From contig DVGE01000150.1 of the NCBI GenBank assembly GCA_018712885.1, positions 1 to 23,929 on the forward strand: a DNA stretch of 23,929 nucleotides, written 5' to 3'. Positions 14,194 through 21,413 of the stretch are shown here, piece after piece. The notes below the pieces were generated by a model. It searched no databases and was not told where the DNA came from. It saw only the letters and a program-made list of their open reading frames with translations. Each line of letters opens with the position of its first letter. Position 1 is the stretch's first letter. Source of the stretch: Candidatus Pullichristensenella stercoripullorum (GTDB lineage: Bacteria > Bacillota > Clostridia > Christensenellales > Aristaeellaceae). The position numbers and the translations under genes are program-made.

Positions 14194-15465
14194 ATGAAAG
14201 GTCAGACGGTCTACGCGCCGGAAGGCGGCCGCATCGACGATGCGCAGCTGAAAAGCATCCTTGAAGACGCGATCTCGGACTGCCGGGATCGGCTGAAAAA
14301 AGTGCTGTTGCTGATCCCGGATTATACGCGCTATCACTCCAATGGCGGCAAGATCGCCAATATACTCTATCACCTTTTGCAAGACACCTGCCAGGTGGAT
14401 CTGCTCGAGGCGCTGGGCACCCATCAGCCGATGACCCCGGAACAGATCGCCGATATGTACGGCGACATTCCGCAGGAGCGCTTCATCGCGCACAACTGGC
14501 GCACGGACGTGGTGAAGATCGGCGTCGTGCCGGCTGACTTCGTCAGCGAAGTCTCCGAGGGCGTCTACAACGAGGCGATCGACGTGGAGGTCAGCCGCCA
14601 CCTCTATGAGGGCTATGACCTCATCCTCTCCATCGGCCAGGTGGTGCCCCACGAGGTCGTGGGCATGGCCAGCCATTCCAAGAACGTCTTCGTCGGCTGC
14701 GGCGGCAGCGCGATGATCAACGCCTGCCACATACTCGGCGCGTTCTACGGCCTCGAGCGCATGATGGGGCGCGATCACAGCCCCGTGCGCAAGGTGTTCG
14801 ACTACGCGCAGGAGCACTTCCTTGCCGATCTGCCGCTGTATTACGCGCTCACGGTGACCACCGCCCCCGGCGGCGACATCCACATGCTGGGCCTGTTCAT
14901 CGGCAAGGAGCGTTCGTACTTTGAAAAGGCCGTGGCGCTCTCGCAGCAGAAGAACATGAATTTTGTCGACGCGCCGCTGAAAAAGGTGGTCTGCTACCTC
15001 AATCCCGAGGAGTTCCACAGCACCTGGCTGGGCAACAAGGCGGTCTACCGCACGCGCATGGCCATCGCCGACGGCGGCGAGTTGATCGTGCTCGCCCCGG
15101 GCGTAAAGATCTTCGGCGAAGACCCGGACAACGACAAGATGATCCGCAAGTACGGCTACTGCGACCGCGAAAACGTCATCCGCCTCTGCCAGACGCAGGA
15201 AGACCTCAAGCAGAACCTCTCCGCCGCCGCGCATCTTATCCACGGCAGCTCCGACGGCCGCTTCTCCATCACCTACTGCACCCGTTTGCTGACGGGCGAC
15301 GAGGTGCGCGGCGTCTGCTACAACTATATGCCCTACGACGAGGCCGTGAAGCGCTACGACCCCGCCAGGCTCAAAGACGGCTTCAACACGCTGCCCGACG
15401 GCGAGGAGATCTACTACATCTCCAACCCGGCGCTGGGCCTGTGGGCCGACCGCAACAAGTATTGA
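14194..15465 (+). CDS. LarA-family nickel-pincer epimerase, predicted mannonate/gluconate 2-epimerase
   Basis: This 423-residue LarA homologue keeps the active site. PDYTRYH at 42-48 gives Asp43 and Arg46 (LarA Asp72, Arg75). GTHQPMT gives His77 (LarA His108). GQVVPHE gives His153, Lys163 lies 10 residues later and His179 a further 16 later, the exact spacing of LarA His174, Lys184 and His200 (numbers from memory). It should bind the nickel-pincer nucleotide and invert C2 of a 2-hydroxy acid. Placed between gnd and a fructuronate-reductase-like gene, next to a gluconate-type kinase, it is best explained as converting D-mannonate to D-gluconate. I chose ATG 14194, because the ATG at 14176 lies in the GGGAGGG ribosome site. 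Confidence 0.88.
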   Translation: MKGQTVYAPEGGRIDDAQLKSILEDAISDCRDRLKKVLLLIPDYTRYHSNGGKIANILYHLLQDTCQVDLLEALGTHQPMTPEQIADMYGDIPQERFIAHNWRTDVVKIGVVPADFVSEVSEGVYNEAIDVEVSRHLYEGYDLILSIGQVVPHEVVGMASHSKNVFVGCGGSAMINACHILGAFYGLERMMGRDHSPVRKVFDYAQEHFLADLPLYYALTVTTAPGGDIHMLGLFIGKERSYFEKAVALSQQKNMNFVDAPLKKVVCYLNPEEFHSTWLGNKAVYRTRMAIADGGELIVLAPGVKIFGEDPDNDKMIRKYGYCDRENVIRLCQTQEDLKQNLSAAAHLIHGSSDGRFSITYCTRLLTGDEVRGVCYNYMPYDEAVKRYDPARLKDGFNTLPDGEEIYYISNPALGLWADRNKY

Positions 15466-15476
15466 GGTGAAGCAAA

Positions 15477-17093
15477 ATGAAACTTTGCAAGCGCGATATA
15501 CGCGAAAACAAAAGCGAATGGCTGTCCAAGGGCTACATGCTGCCCGAGTTCGACATGGAAGCGGTGGGCCGCGCCACGCATGACGCGCCCGAATGGATCC
15601 ACTTTGGCGCCGGCAACATCTTCCGCGCCTTCATCGCTTCCACCGTGCAGCGCCTGCTCAACGAAGGCAGGCTGCAAAAGGGCCTGATCGTGGCCGAGGG
15701 CTACGATTACGAGATCATCGACCGCGCCTACCGTCCCTTTGACGATCTCTGCCTGTCGGTCACGCTGAAGGCCGAGGGCAGCATCGAGAAGATGATCGTC
15801 GCCAGCGTCACCGAATCGCTGAAGGTGGACCCCGCGGACGGGGACTACGCCCGCATCCGCGAGATCTTCGCCAGCCCCTCGCTGAAGATGGCCAGCTTCA
15901 CCATCACCGAAAAGGGCTACAACATCAAGAGCGCCGACGGCGCCGTCTTCCCCGCCATTGAAAAGGACTTCGCCGCCGGGCCGGACGGCGCGGAGAGCTA
16001 CATCGGCAAGATCGCGGCGCTGCTCTACGCCCGCTATCAGGCCGGGGCGCTGCCGGTGTCGCTGGTGAGCATGGACAACTGCTCCCACAACGGCAGCCGC
16101 CTCTTCGACGCGGTGACGGCCTTCGCCGCCGAGTGGGTCAGGCGCGGCCTCGTGGACGCGGGCTTCGCCAGTTATGTGAACGACCGCGCCAAGGTGGGCT
16201 TCCCCTGGACGATGATCGACAAGATCACCCCGCGCCCGGACGCCAAAGTCATCGAGATGGTGCGCAAGGACGGCTTTACGGATACCGACGCGGTCAAGAC
16301 GGCCAAGGGCACCTTCGTGGCGCCGTTCGTCAACGCCGAGGAGACGCAGTATCTGGTCATCGAGGACTGGTTCCCCAACGGCCGCGTGGAGATCGGCGGC
16401 GCTTATGGCGTGATGTACGCCGACCGCGAGACCGTGGACAAGGTGGAGCGCATGAAGGTGTGCACCTGTCTCAATCCCCTGCATACGGCGCTGGCCGTGT
16501 ACGGCTGTCTGCTGGGCTATACGCTCATCTCCGAGGAGATGAAGGACCCGCAGCTGAAAAAGATGGTGGAGATCATCGGCTACCGCGAGGGCCTGCCGGT
16601 GGTGGTCGATCCCGGCGTGCTCGACCCCAGGGAATTCATCGACACCGTGGTCAAGGTGCGCATCCCCAACGTGTTCATGCCCGATACGCCGCAGCGCATC
16701 GCCACGGACACGTCGCAGAAGCTCGCCATCCGCTTCGGCGAGACGATCAAGGCCTATCAGAAGCGGCCGGATCTTTCGGTGTCCGATCTGAAGATCATCC
16801 CGCTGGTGTTCGCCGGCTGGCTGCGCTATGTGATGGGCGTTGACGACAACGGCCAGCCCTTCACGCCCAGCGACGATCCCATGCTCGCGCAGATCCAGGG
16901 CGCGCTGGCGGGCATCCGCCTCGGCGACGCGGGGCCGTTCGGGGAGAAACTGCATCCCGTGCTTTCCAACGAGCGCATCTTCGGCGTCGACCTCTACGCC
17001 GCGGGCCTGGGCGAATTGACGGAAAACTACTTTGCGCAGCTGGTGGCCGGCCCGGGCGCCGTGCGCAGGACGCTGCAGAAATATCTCGCGTAA
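15477..17093 (+). CDS. Mannitol dehydrogenase-family oxidoreductase, fructuronate reductase-like
   Basis: This 538-residue polyol-specific long-chain dehydrogenase belongs to the family of UxuB (fructuronate reductase), UxaB (tagaturonate reductase) and mannitol dehydrogenase. Seen: the Rossmann motif HFGAGNIFR (42-50), the family block VSMDNCSHNG (197-206) and the catalytic region ERMKVCTCLNPLHTALA, with Lys327, Asn333 and His336. In mannitol dehydrogenase and UxuB the Lys-to-Asn gap is five, here six, so this is a divergent branch. The predicted reaction is D-fructuronate plus NADH to D-mannonate; reduction of tagaturonate to altronate is the alternative. It starts 11 bp after the LarA-like gene, which would use its product. 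Confidence 0.88.
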   Translation: MKLCKRDIRENKSEWLSKGYMLPEFDMEAVGRATHDAPEWIHFGAGNIFRAFIASTVQRLLNEGRLQKGLIVAEGYDYEIIDRAYRPFDDLCLSVTLKAEGSIEKMIVASVTESLKVDPADGDYARIREIFASPSLKMASFTITEKGYNIKSADGAVFPAIEKDFAAGPDGAESYIGKIAALLYARYQAGALPVSLVSMDNCSHNGSRLFDAVTAFAAEWVRRGLVDAGFASYVNDRAKVGFPWTMIDKITPRPDAKVIEMVRKDGFTDTDAVKTAKGTFVAPFVNAEETQYLVIEDWFPNGRVEIGGAYGVMYADRETVDKVERMKVCTCLNPLHTALAVYGCLLGYTLISEEMKDPQLKKMVEIIGYREGLPVVVDPGVLDPREFIDTVVKVRIPNVFMPDTPQRIATDTSQKLAIRFGETIKAYQKRPDLSVSDLKIIPLVFAGWLRYVMGVDDNGQPFTPSDDPMLAQIQGALAGIRLGDAGPFGEKLHPVLSNERIFGVDLYAAGLGELTENYFAQLVAGPGAVRRTLQKYLA

Positions 17094-17104
17094 ACATCGA
17101 ATGG

Positions 17105-17134
17105 CGGGGAGGGGGGCGCGCTCTTCCCTCCCCG
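17105..17134 (+). promoter_or_regulatory. Intercistronic GC-rich hairpin
   Basis: CGGGGAGGG (17105-17113) pairs with CCCTCCCCG (17126-17134) across a 12-base loop in the 61-bp gap before the kinase gene. No T-run follows, so it is not a normal terminator. It could stabilise or separate the two messages. Confidence 0.35.
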
Positions 17135-17154
17135 GAAAATGGGGGAAATTTTTC

Positions 17155-18582
17155 ATGCTTGTGCTAGCGCTGGAATCCAGCACCAGTTCCGCAAAGGCGC
17201 TGCTGTACGATCCCGAAAAGGGCGTCGTGCGGACGGAATCGTGCCACTATCCGCCGGAATTCTGCAAAGACGGCGTCACCGGAACGGACGAAGTATATCG
17301 CCTGACGATGGAGATGGGCCGTCGCGTGGCCGCGGGGGAGGACGTCGCCGCCATCGCCCTGAGCTGCGTTTGGCACAGCGTGGCCATTTGCGACAGCGGC
17401 ATGCGTCCCTTGGGCAACACCTACTCCTGGAATTTCATGAAGCCGAGCGGGATGAGCGAGCGCGCCCGGCAGGACACGGCGCTGGCCGACCGCCTTTACA
17501 GGAGCACCGGCTGCATGCCGCATGTAACCTATCCGCGCGAGTCGCTGCGCTATCTGCGCGCCAATGGCCTGGATCTGCGCGACAAGATGCTGCCTTCGCA
17601 GGGCGGCTACAACTTCTATCAGATGACGGGAGAGTTCCTGGAAGCGCTGACGATCCTCTGCGGCATGGGCCTTGTCGATGTCAATACCACGCAGTTTGAC
17701 GATTTCGCCCTCGAATACGCGGGCGTGCGCCGCGACCAGTTCGGCGCGACCGCCACCTACCGCGACGCGCGGCCGCTCAACGCGCGCGCCGCGGCGCTGC
17801 TGGGCGTTTCGCCGGGCATCCCCGTGGTGCCCGCCCATTCCGACGGCGCGCTCAACCAGATCGCCAACTGCGCCGCCGTGGTCGGCCGCATGACCTTTTC
17901 CGTGGGCACCAGCGGCGCGATCCGCCTGACGACGGATCGGCCTGTGCTGCCGGAGGGACATCAGCTCTGGAGCTACTTCGGCGTGACGGACTGGATGAGC
18001 GGCGCGGCTGTTTCCGGCGCCTGCAACTGCATCGACTGGTTCCGTGAAAAGTTCATGGGCGGGCGCATGAGCTTTGCCGAGCTCGATCTGGGCGAGGAGC
18101 TGCCGGGCCGCATGCCCGTATTCCTGCCCTTCCTCTTCGGCGAACGCAACCCCGGCTGGAACGATGGGCGCATGGGCGGCTTCGTGGACATCCGCCCGGA
18201 GCACACCGCGCTGGAGATGTACCGCGCCCTGCAGATGGGCATACTGTTCAACATTTACCAGTGCTACGAGGTGCTCACGCAGAACGTGGGCGTGCCGCAG
18301 GAGATCTACGTGTCCGGCGGCATCCTCAATTCCCGGCGCTGGACGCAGATGGCGGCCGACATCTTCGGCACGCGCATGCTTTGCGTGAAGAACCTCAACG
18401 CCTCCTGCGCGGGCGCGGCGGTGCTGGCCATGCACGCGGCGGGCGTGATGGACGATGTGCGCGCCTACACGCGGGATATCGAGGACGCGCGCGTGGTAGC
18501 GCCGCGCGCGGAGTACACCGAGCGCTACCGCAAGCTCTACGAGCGCTATCTATGGTATTACGACCGGACTTCACATTCGTGA
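17155..18582 (+). CDS. FGGY-family carbohydrate kinase, predicted gluconate kinase
   Basis: This 475-residue sugar kinase of the FGGY family has the N-terminal phosphate loop ALESSTSSAKALLYD (5-19), where the usual Asp of DxGT is Glu7. The sugar-contacting stretch SCVWHS is at 70-75, and the probable catalytic base is Asp230 (AHSDGALNQ). The adenosine-binding parts are SVGTSGAIR (249-257) and YVSGGIL. Gluconate is the favoured substrate because the gene sits between uxaE/uxuB-like genes and gnd, whose substrate is 6-phosphogluconate; xylulose-type or other sugars cannot be excluded. I chose ATG 17155, after GGGGGAAA, because the kinase fold begins at once. The frame is open further left only as a shadow of the uxuB-like gene end. 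Confidence 0.9.
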   Translation: MLVLALESSTSSAKALLYDPEKGVVRTESCHYPPEFCKDGVTGTDEVYRLTMEMGRRVAAGEDVAAIALSCVWHSVAICDSGMRPLGNTYSWNFMKPSGMSERARQDTALADRLYRSTGCMPHVTYPRESLRYLRANGLDLRDKMLPSQGGYNFYQMTGEFLEALTILCGMGLVDVNTTQFDDFALEYAGVRRDQFGATATYRDARPLNARAAALLGVSPGIPVVPAHSDGALNQIANCAAVVGRMTFSVGTSGAIRLTTDRPVLPEGHQLWSYFGVTDWMSGAAVSGACNCIDWFREKFMGGRMSFAELDLGEELPGRMPVFLPFLFGERNPGWNDGRMGGFVDIRPEHTALEMYRALQMGILFNIYQCYEVLTQNVGVPQEIYVSGGILNSRRWTQMAADIFGTRMLCVKNLNASCAGAAVLAMHAAGVMDDVRAYTRDIEDARVVAPRAEYTERYRKLYERYLWYYDRTSHS

Positions 18583-18603
18583 TGTGGAAAGGATGGCAAT
18601 GTC

Positions 18604-20052
18604 ATGCGTTACGATCTGCAGGCGCTGAAAGCGCACTATGGCGAAAAGATATACCCGGCTTCCGTGCGTGAGACGGCGGACACCTGCGTGCTGATGGTCG
18701 ATCTGGGCGCGCAGGACGCGCTCGTCGTCGCCGGCGCGGCTTCGGGCTTTCACGGCAAAAACGTCGAGAGCTGGCTGGAATGTCCGCTCGACCACGAAAA
18801 CGGGCAGGCGCTGCGCGCCGCGTTTCCCTTTACCGCCCCCGTGCGCGTGCTGGAACGGGAAAAGACGATGGGCGTGGGCGACCGCCTGGGCATCTGCACG
18901 CCCGGCCACATCCGCGCGTTCCGCGCGCATCCCGAATTCACGCCGGTGTTCGCCCAGCAGTCCATCCGCGAATTGACGCTGACGGACCGCACGTTCGAGC
19001 ATGTGCTGGACTGCGTCAGCTTCGCCGTCTACCGCGAGGGCTTCGACACGGGCTTTGGCGCCGACGGCGATCACCTGAAAACGGGCGAGGAAGTGGACTA
19101 TGCGCTGCGCTGCGGCTATACGATGATCACGCTGGACTGCTCCGAGCACATCCGCAGCGATATTACCGATGAAAATTGCGACGCGCTCTACACGCCCATG
19201 CCGGAGCTGGAGGCGCTCTACCTGGATCGCACGTTCGACGCCGGCGAGGGCAACCGCATCGCCTTCGACGCCCACGAGTTCCACAAGACGGCGCTGATCT
19301 ACGCCGAAGCCGTGCGGTTCGCCGCCCGCATCTATCATGAAAAGATCGCCTCGCCGCAGGGCGACCGCGCGGACTTTGAGATGTCCATCGACGAAACGGC
19401 CACGCCCACCACGCCGGCGCAGCACTTCTTCGTCGCCAATGAGCTCAGGCGCCTGGGCGTGAATGTGTGCACCGTCGCGCCGCGCTTTTGCGGCGAGTTC
19501 CAGAAGGGCATCGACTACAAGGGCGACCTTGCGCAGTTCGATCGCGAATTGAAGGTGCACGCGGCCATCGCCCGGCACTTTGGCTATAAACTGAGCATCC
19601 ACTCCGGCTCGGACAAGTTCTCCGTGTTCGCCTCCATTGGCCGCGAGACACGGGGCCGCTTCCACCTCAAGACCGCGGGCACCAACTGGCTGCAGGCCAT
19701 GCTGCTCATCGCCCACGAGGAACCAGCGCTCTATCGTGAGGTGCACGCCTACGCGCTGACGATGTTTGACGAGGCCACGAAGTACTATCACGTCACCACC
19801 GACCTTGCGAAGATCCCCGCGCTGGATACGCTTACGGACGCGCAGCTCCCCGAGCTGTTCGCCAACGAGGACGCCCGCCAGCTCATCCACATCACCTACG
19901 GCCTCATCCTCAACGCCAGGGACGCGGCGGGCGGACTGCGTTTCCGCGGCCGCCTCTACGCCGCGTGGCGCGCGCACGAGGACGAGCTGGAAAAGCATGT
20001 GGCGGCGCACATCGAGCGCCATATGGAAACGGTGCTGGGCATGCGGCAATAG
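18604..20052 (+). CDS. uxaE: Tagaturonate/fructuronate 4-epimerase UxaE
   Basis: This 482-residue protein is of the tagaturonate epimerase family, known from Thermotoga maritima, which interconverts D-tagaturonate and D-fructuronate and so merges galacturonate and glucuronate catabolism. Features seen: GVGDRLGICTPGHIRAF (90-106), FGADGDHLKTGEEVDYAL (151-168), LDCSEHI (177-183), SIDETATPTT (261-270) and SIHSGSDKFS (331-340). The Asp/His/Glu residues in these blocks are the likely metal and catalytic ligands. Length fits the family. It follows the kinase gene by 21 bp and has an AAAGGA ribosome site. Its product would feed the UxuB-like reductase. No uronate isomerase (UxaC) is in the window, so that step must be encoded elsewhere or the importer brings in a keto-uronate. 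Confidence 0.93.
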   Translation: MRYDLQALKAHYGEKIYPASVRETADTCVLMVDLGAQDALVVAGAASGFHGKNVESWLECPLDHENGQALRAAFPFTAPVRVLEREKTMGVGDRLGICTPGHIRAFRAHPEFTPVFAQQSIRELTLTDRTFEHVLDCVSFAVYREGFDTGFGADGDHLKTGEEVDYALRCGYTMITLDCSEHIRSDITDENCDALYTPMPELEALYLDRTFDAGEGNRIAFDAHEFHKTALIYAEAVRFAARIYHEKIASPQGDRADFEMSIDETATPTTPAQHFFVANELRRLGVNVCTVAPRFCGEFQKGIDYKGDLAQFDRELKVHAAIARHFGYKLSIHSGSDKFSVFASIGRETRGRFHLKTAGTNWLQAMLLIAHEEPALYREVHAYALTMFDEATKYYHVTTDLAKIPALDTLTDAQLPELFANEDARQLIHITYGLILNARDAAGGLRFRGRLYAAWRAHEDELEKHVAAHIERHMETVLGMRQ

Positions 20053-20093
20053 CCTGCCCGTTTTGACGGACGCCAGGGAAGGGAGGAGCGCGC

Positions 20094-21242
20094 GTGAAAT
20101 GCGTCATTCTGGGCTTCGGCTTCCTCGCGCGATACCTGCTGCCCTGCTGCGAGCATCTGCTGGGCCGCTGCGACGGCCAGACGCTCGCGGCGGTCAAGGG
20201 CACGCCGCGCGATATCGAGGCGCTGCGCGCGCGCTATCCCTTCCCGGTGCAGGCGGGCGGCGCGCTGGAAGCGCTGCGGAGCCTGCGCCCCGACGTCGTG
20301 CTCCTGTGCGTGAAGCCGCATCAGGTCGCGGCGGTGCTGGAAGACGCGGTGAAGCCCTACCTGCGGGAAATGCGCGCGGCGGGGCAGGCGCTGCCGGACA
20401 TCTACGCTTTCGCGGCGGGGCTGACGCCCGTGGACTATCTGCCGCTGCTGGGCGAGGACGTCAACGTCGCCTGCATGACGCCGAACATGCTCTGCGCCAT
20501 CGAGGGCCGCGACGTCGCGCCTGTGGGCGTGTGCTTCGTCTCCTTCGCGCCGGGCCATGTCTGGCCCGCGCAAAACCGGCGGCGGGCGCTGGCGTTTTTG
20601 CGCCCGGTGGGAACGGTGCTGGAGATCACGCCGGAGATCGTGCCCGATTACATCGCCCTCAACTGCTCCTGCCACATGATGTTCGAGTTCAATTATATCG
20701 CGCAGGAGGCTCTGGAGCGGGCGGGCAGGCGCGTTTCCCTCGCGCAGACCGCGCAGGGCTATCGCCTTGCGTTCCGCAAGATATTCGACGAGCCCTGCGC
20801 GCATCTGGTGGAGTGCGACGGGACGCTCTGGGACGCGGGCACGCTGGCCGTCATGGAGCTGTTCATGCGCGGCTGGTATGAGGGCCTGATGGCATACTGC
20901 GCCCGCGCCGGCGTGCCGCGCGAGGCCGCGCATCGCAACGCCTGCGCTTCCATGGAGGTCTTTCAAATGGAAGTGCAGCTGGAGACGCGCGCGCAGCTGG
21001 AAGAGACTACCCGCCTGCACGCCACGCCGGGCGGCTTTCTGGAGAAGGCGATCGCCACGTTTGCGCGGGAAGGCATGGCCTGCTGCCAGGAGATCTGGCG
21101 GCGGGCGCTGGAAGGACAGACCGCGCCGGACGCCCTCGCGCGCGTCCGCTCCATTGCCGAGACGGTGCTCGAAAGCACCGCCCGCCACGGCCGCGAAATG
21201 GCGCGCCGGGCCGGCGAGCAGTGCGCCGCGAGCGCGCGCTGA
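20094..21242 (+). CDS. Pyrroline-5-carboxylate reductase-like dehydrogenase
   Basis: This 382-residue NAD(P)-binding protein has ProC-like layout: an N-terminal nucleotide loop GFGFLARYL (7-15), LLCVKPHQ (70-77, the VKP motif of ProC), MTPNMLCAIEG (128-138, like the MPN motif) and, in the helical C-terminal part, HATPGGFLEKAI (309-320), like the SPGGTT dimer motif. It is about 110 residues longer than ProC, mostly in the helical domain. The likely activity is an NAD(P)H-linked reduction of an imine or carbonyl, but a proline role makes no sense in this operon. It starts with GTG after GGGAGGAG, 41 bp from uxaE, and is the last gene before a strong terminator. Confidence 0.82.
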   Translation: MKCVILGFGFLARYLLPCCEHLLGRCDGQTLAAVKGTPRDIEALRARYPFPVQAGGALEALRSLRPDVVLLCVKPHQVAAVLEDAVKPYLREMRAAGQALPDIYAFAAGLTPVDYLPLLGEDVNVACMTPNMLCAIEGRDVAPVGVCFVSFAPGHVWPAQNRRRALAFLRPVGTVLEITPEIVPDYIALNCSCHMMFEFNYIAQEALERAGRRVSLAQTAQGYRLAFRKIFDEPCAHLVECDGTLWDAGTLAVMELFMRGWYEGLMAYCARAGVPREAAHRNACASMEVFQMEVQLETRAQLEETTRLHATPGGFLEKAIATFAREGMACCQEIWRRALEGQTAPDALARVRSIAETVLESTARHGREMARRAGEQCAASAR

Positions 21243-21258
21243 CAGACCAGAGGACGGC

Positions 21259-21305
21259 AACGCCCGCAAAGCGCTTCACGATGGCGCTTTGCGGGCGTTT
21301 TTTTT
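21259..21305 (+). terminator. Strong rho-independent terminator closing the catabolic array
   Basis: A perfect 16-bp stem (21259-21274 with 21284-21299), a 9-base loop and a run of eight T residues (21298-21305) lie 16 bp after the last plus-strand stop codon. Confidence 0.95.
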
Positions 21306-21307
21306 GT

Positions 21308-21402
21308 GTAAACCCTGATTCGAGCGGGAAGTTTACCCCCCTGCGTTTAGATACCAGCGCAGGGGGTGTCAAAGGTCTGACCACCGGCTTAGCCGGTGGT
21401 CA
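21308..21402. repeat. Cluster of three inverted repeats, possible mobile-element end or REP-like element
   Basis: Three separate inverted repeats are packed between the convergent units. They are GTAAAC/GTTTAC (21308-21313, 21331-21336), CCCCCTGCG/CGCAGGGGG (21337-21345, 21358-21366) and TGACCACCGGC/GCCGGTGGTCA around a TTA loop (21378-21402). The last is a perfect 11-bp stem ending 11 bp from the stop of the minus-strand esterase gene, and may also act as its terminator although its T-run is weak. Such dense palindromes between convergent genes are typical of IS200/IS605 ends or REP/MITE-like sequences. No transposase gene is present. Confidence 0.4.
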
Positions 21403-21413
21403 TGATTAAAGGA

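Noticed and set aside
12710..20052. Ordinary Entner-Doudoroff/KDG-type uronate operon
   Set aside because: No mannonate or altronate dehydratase, KDG kinase or KDPG aldolase gene is present, while gnd, a gluconate-type kinase and a C2 epimerase are.
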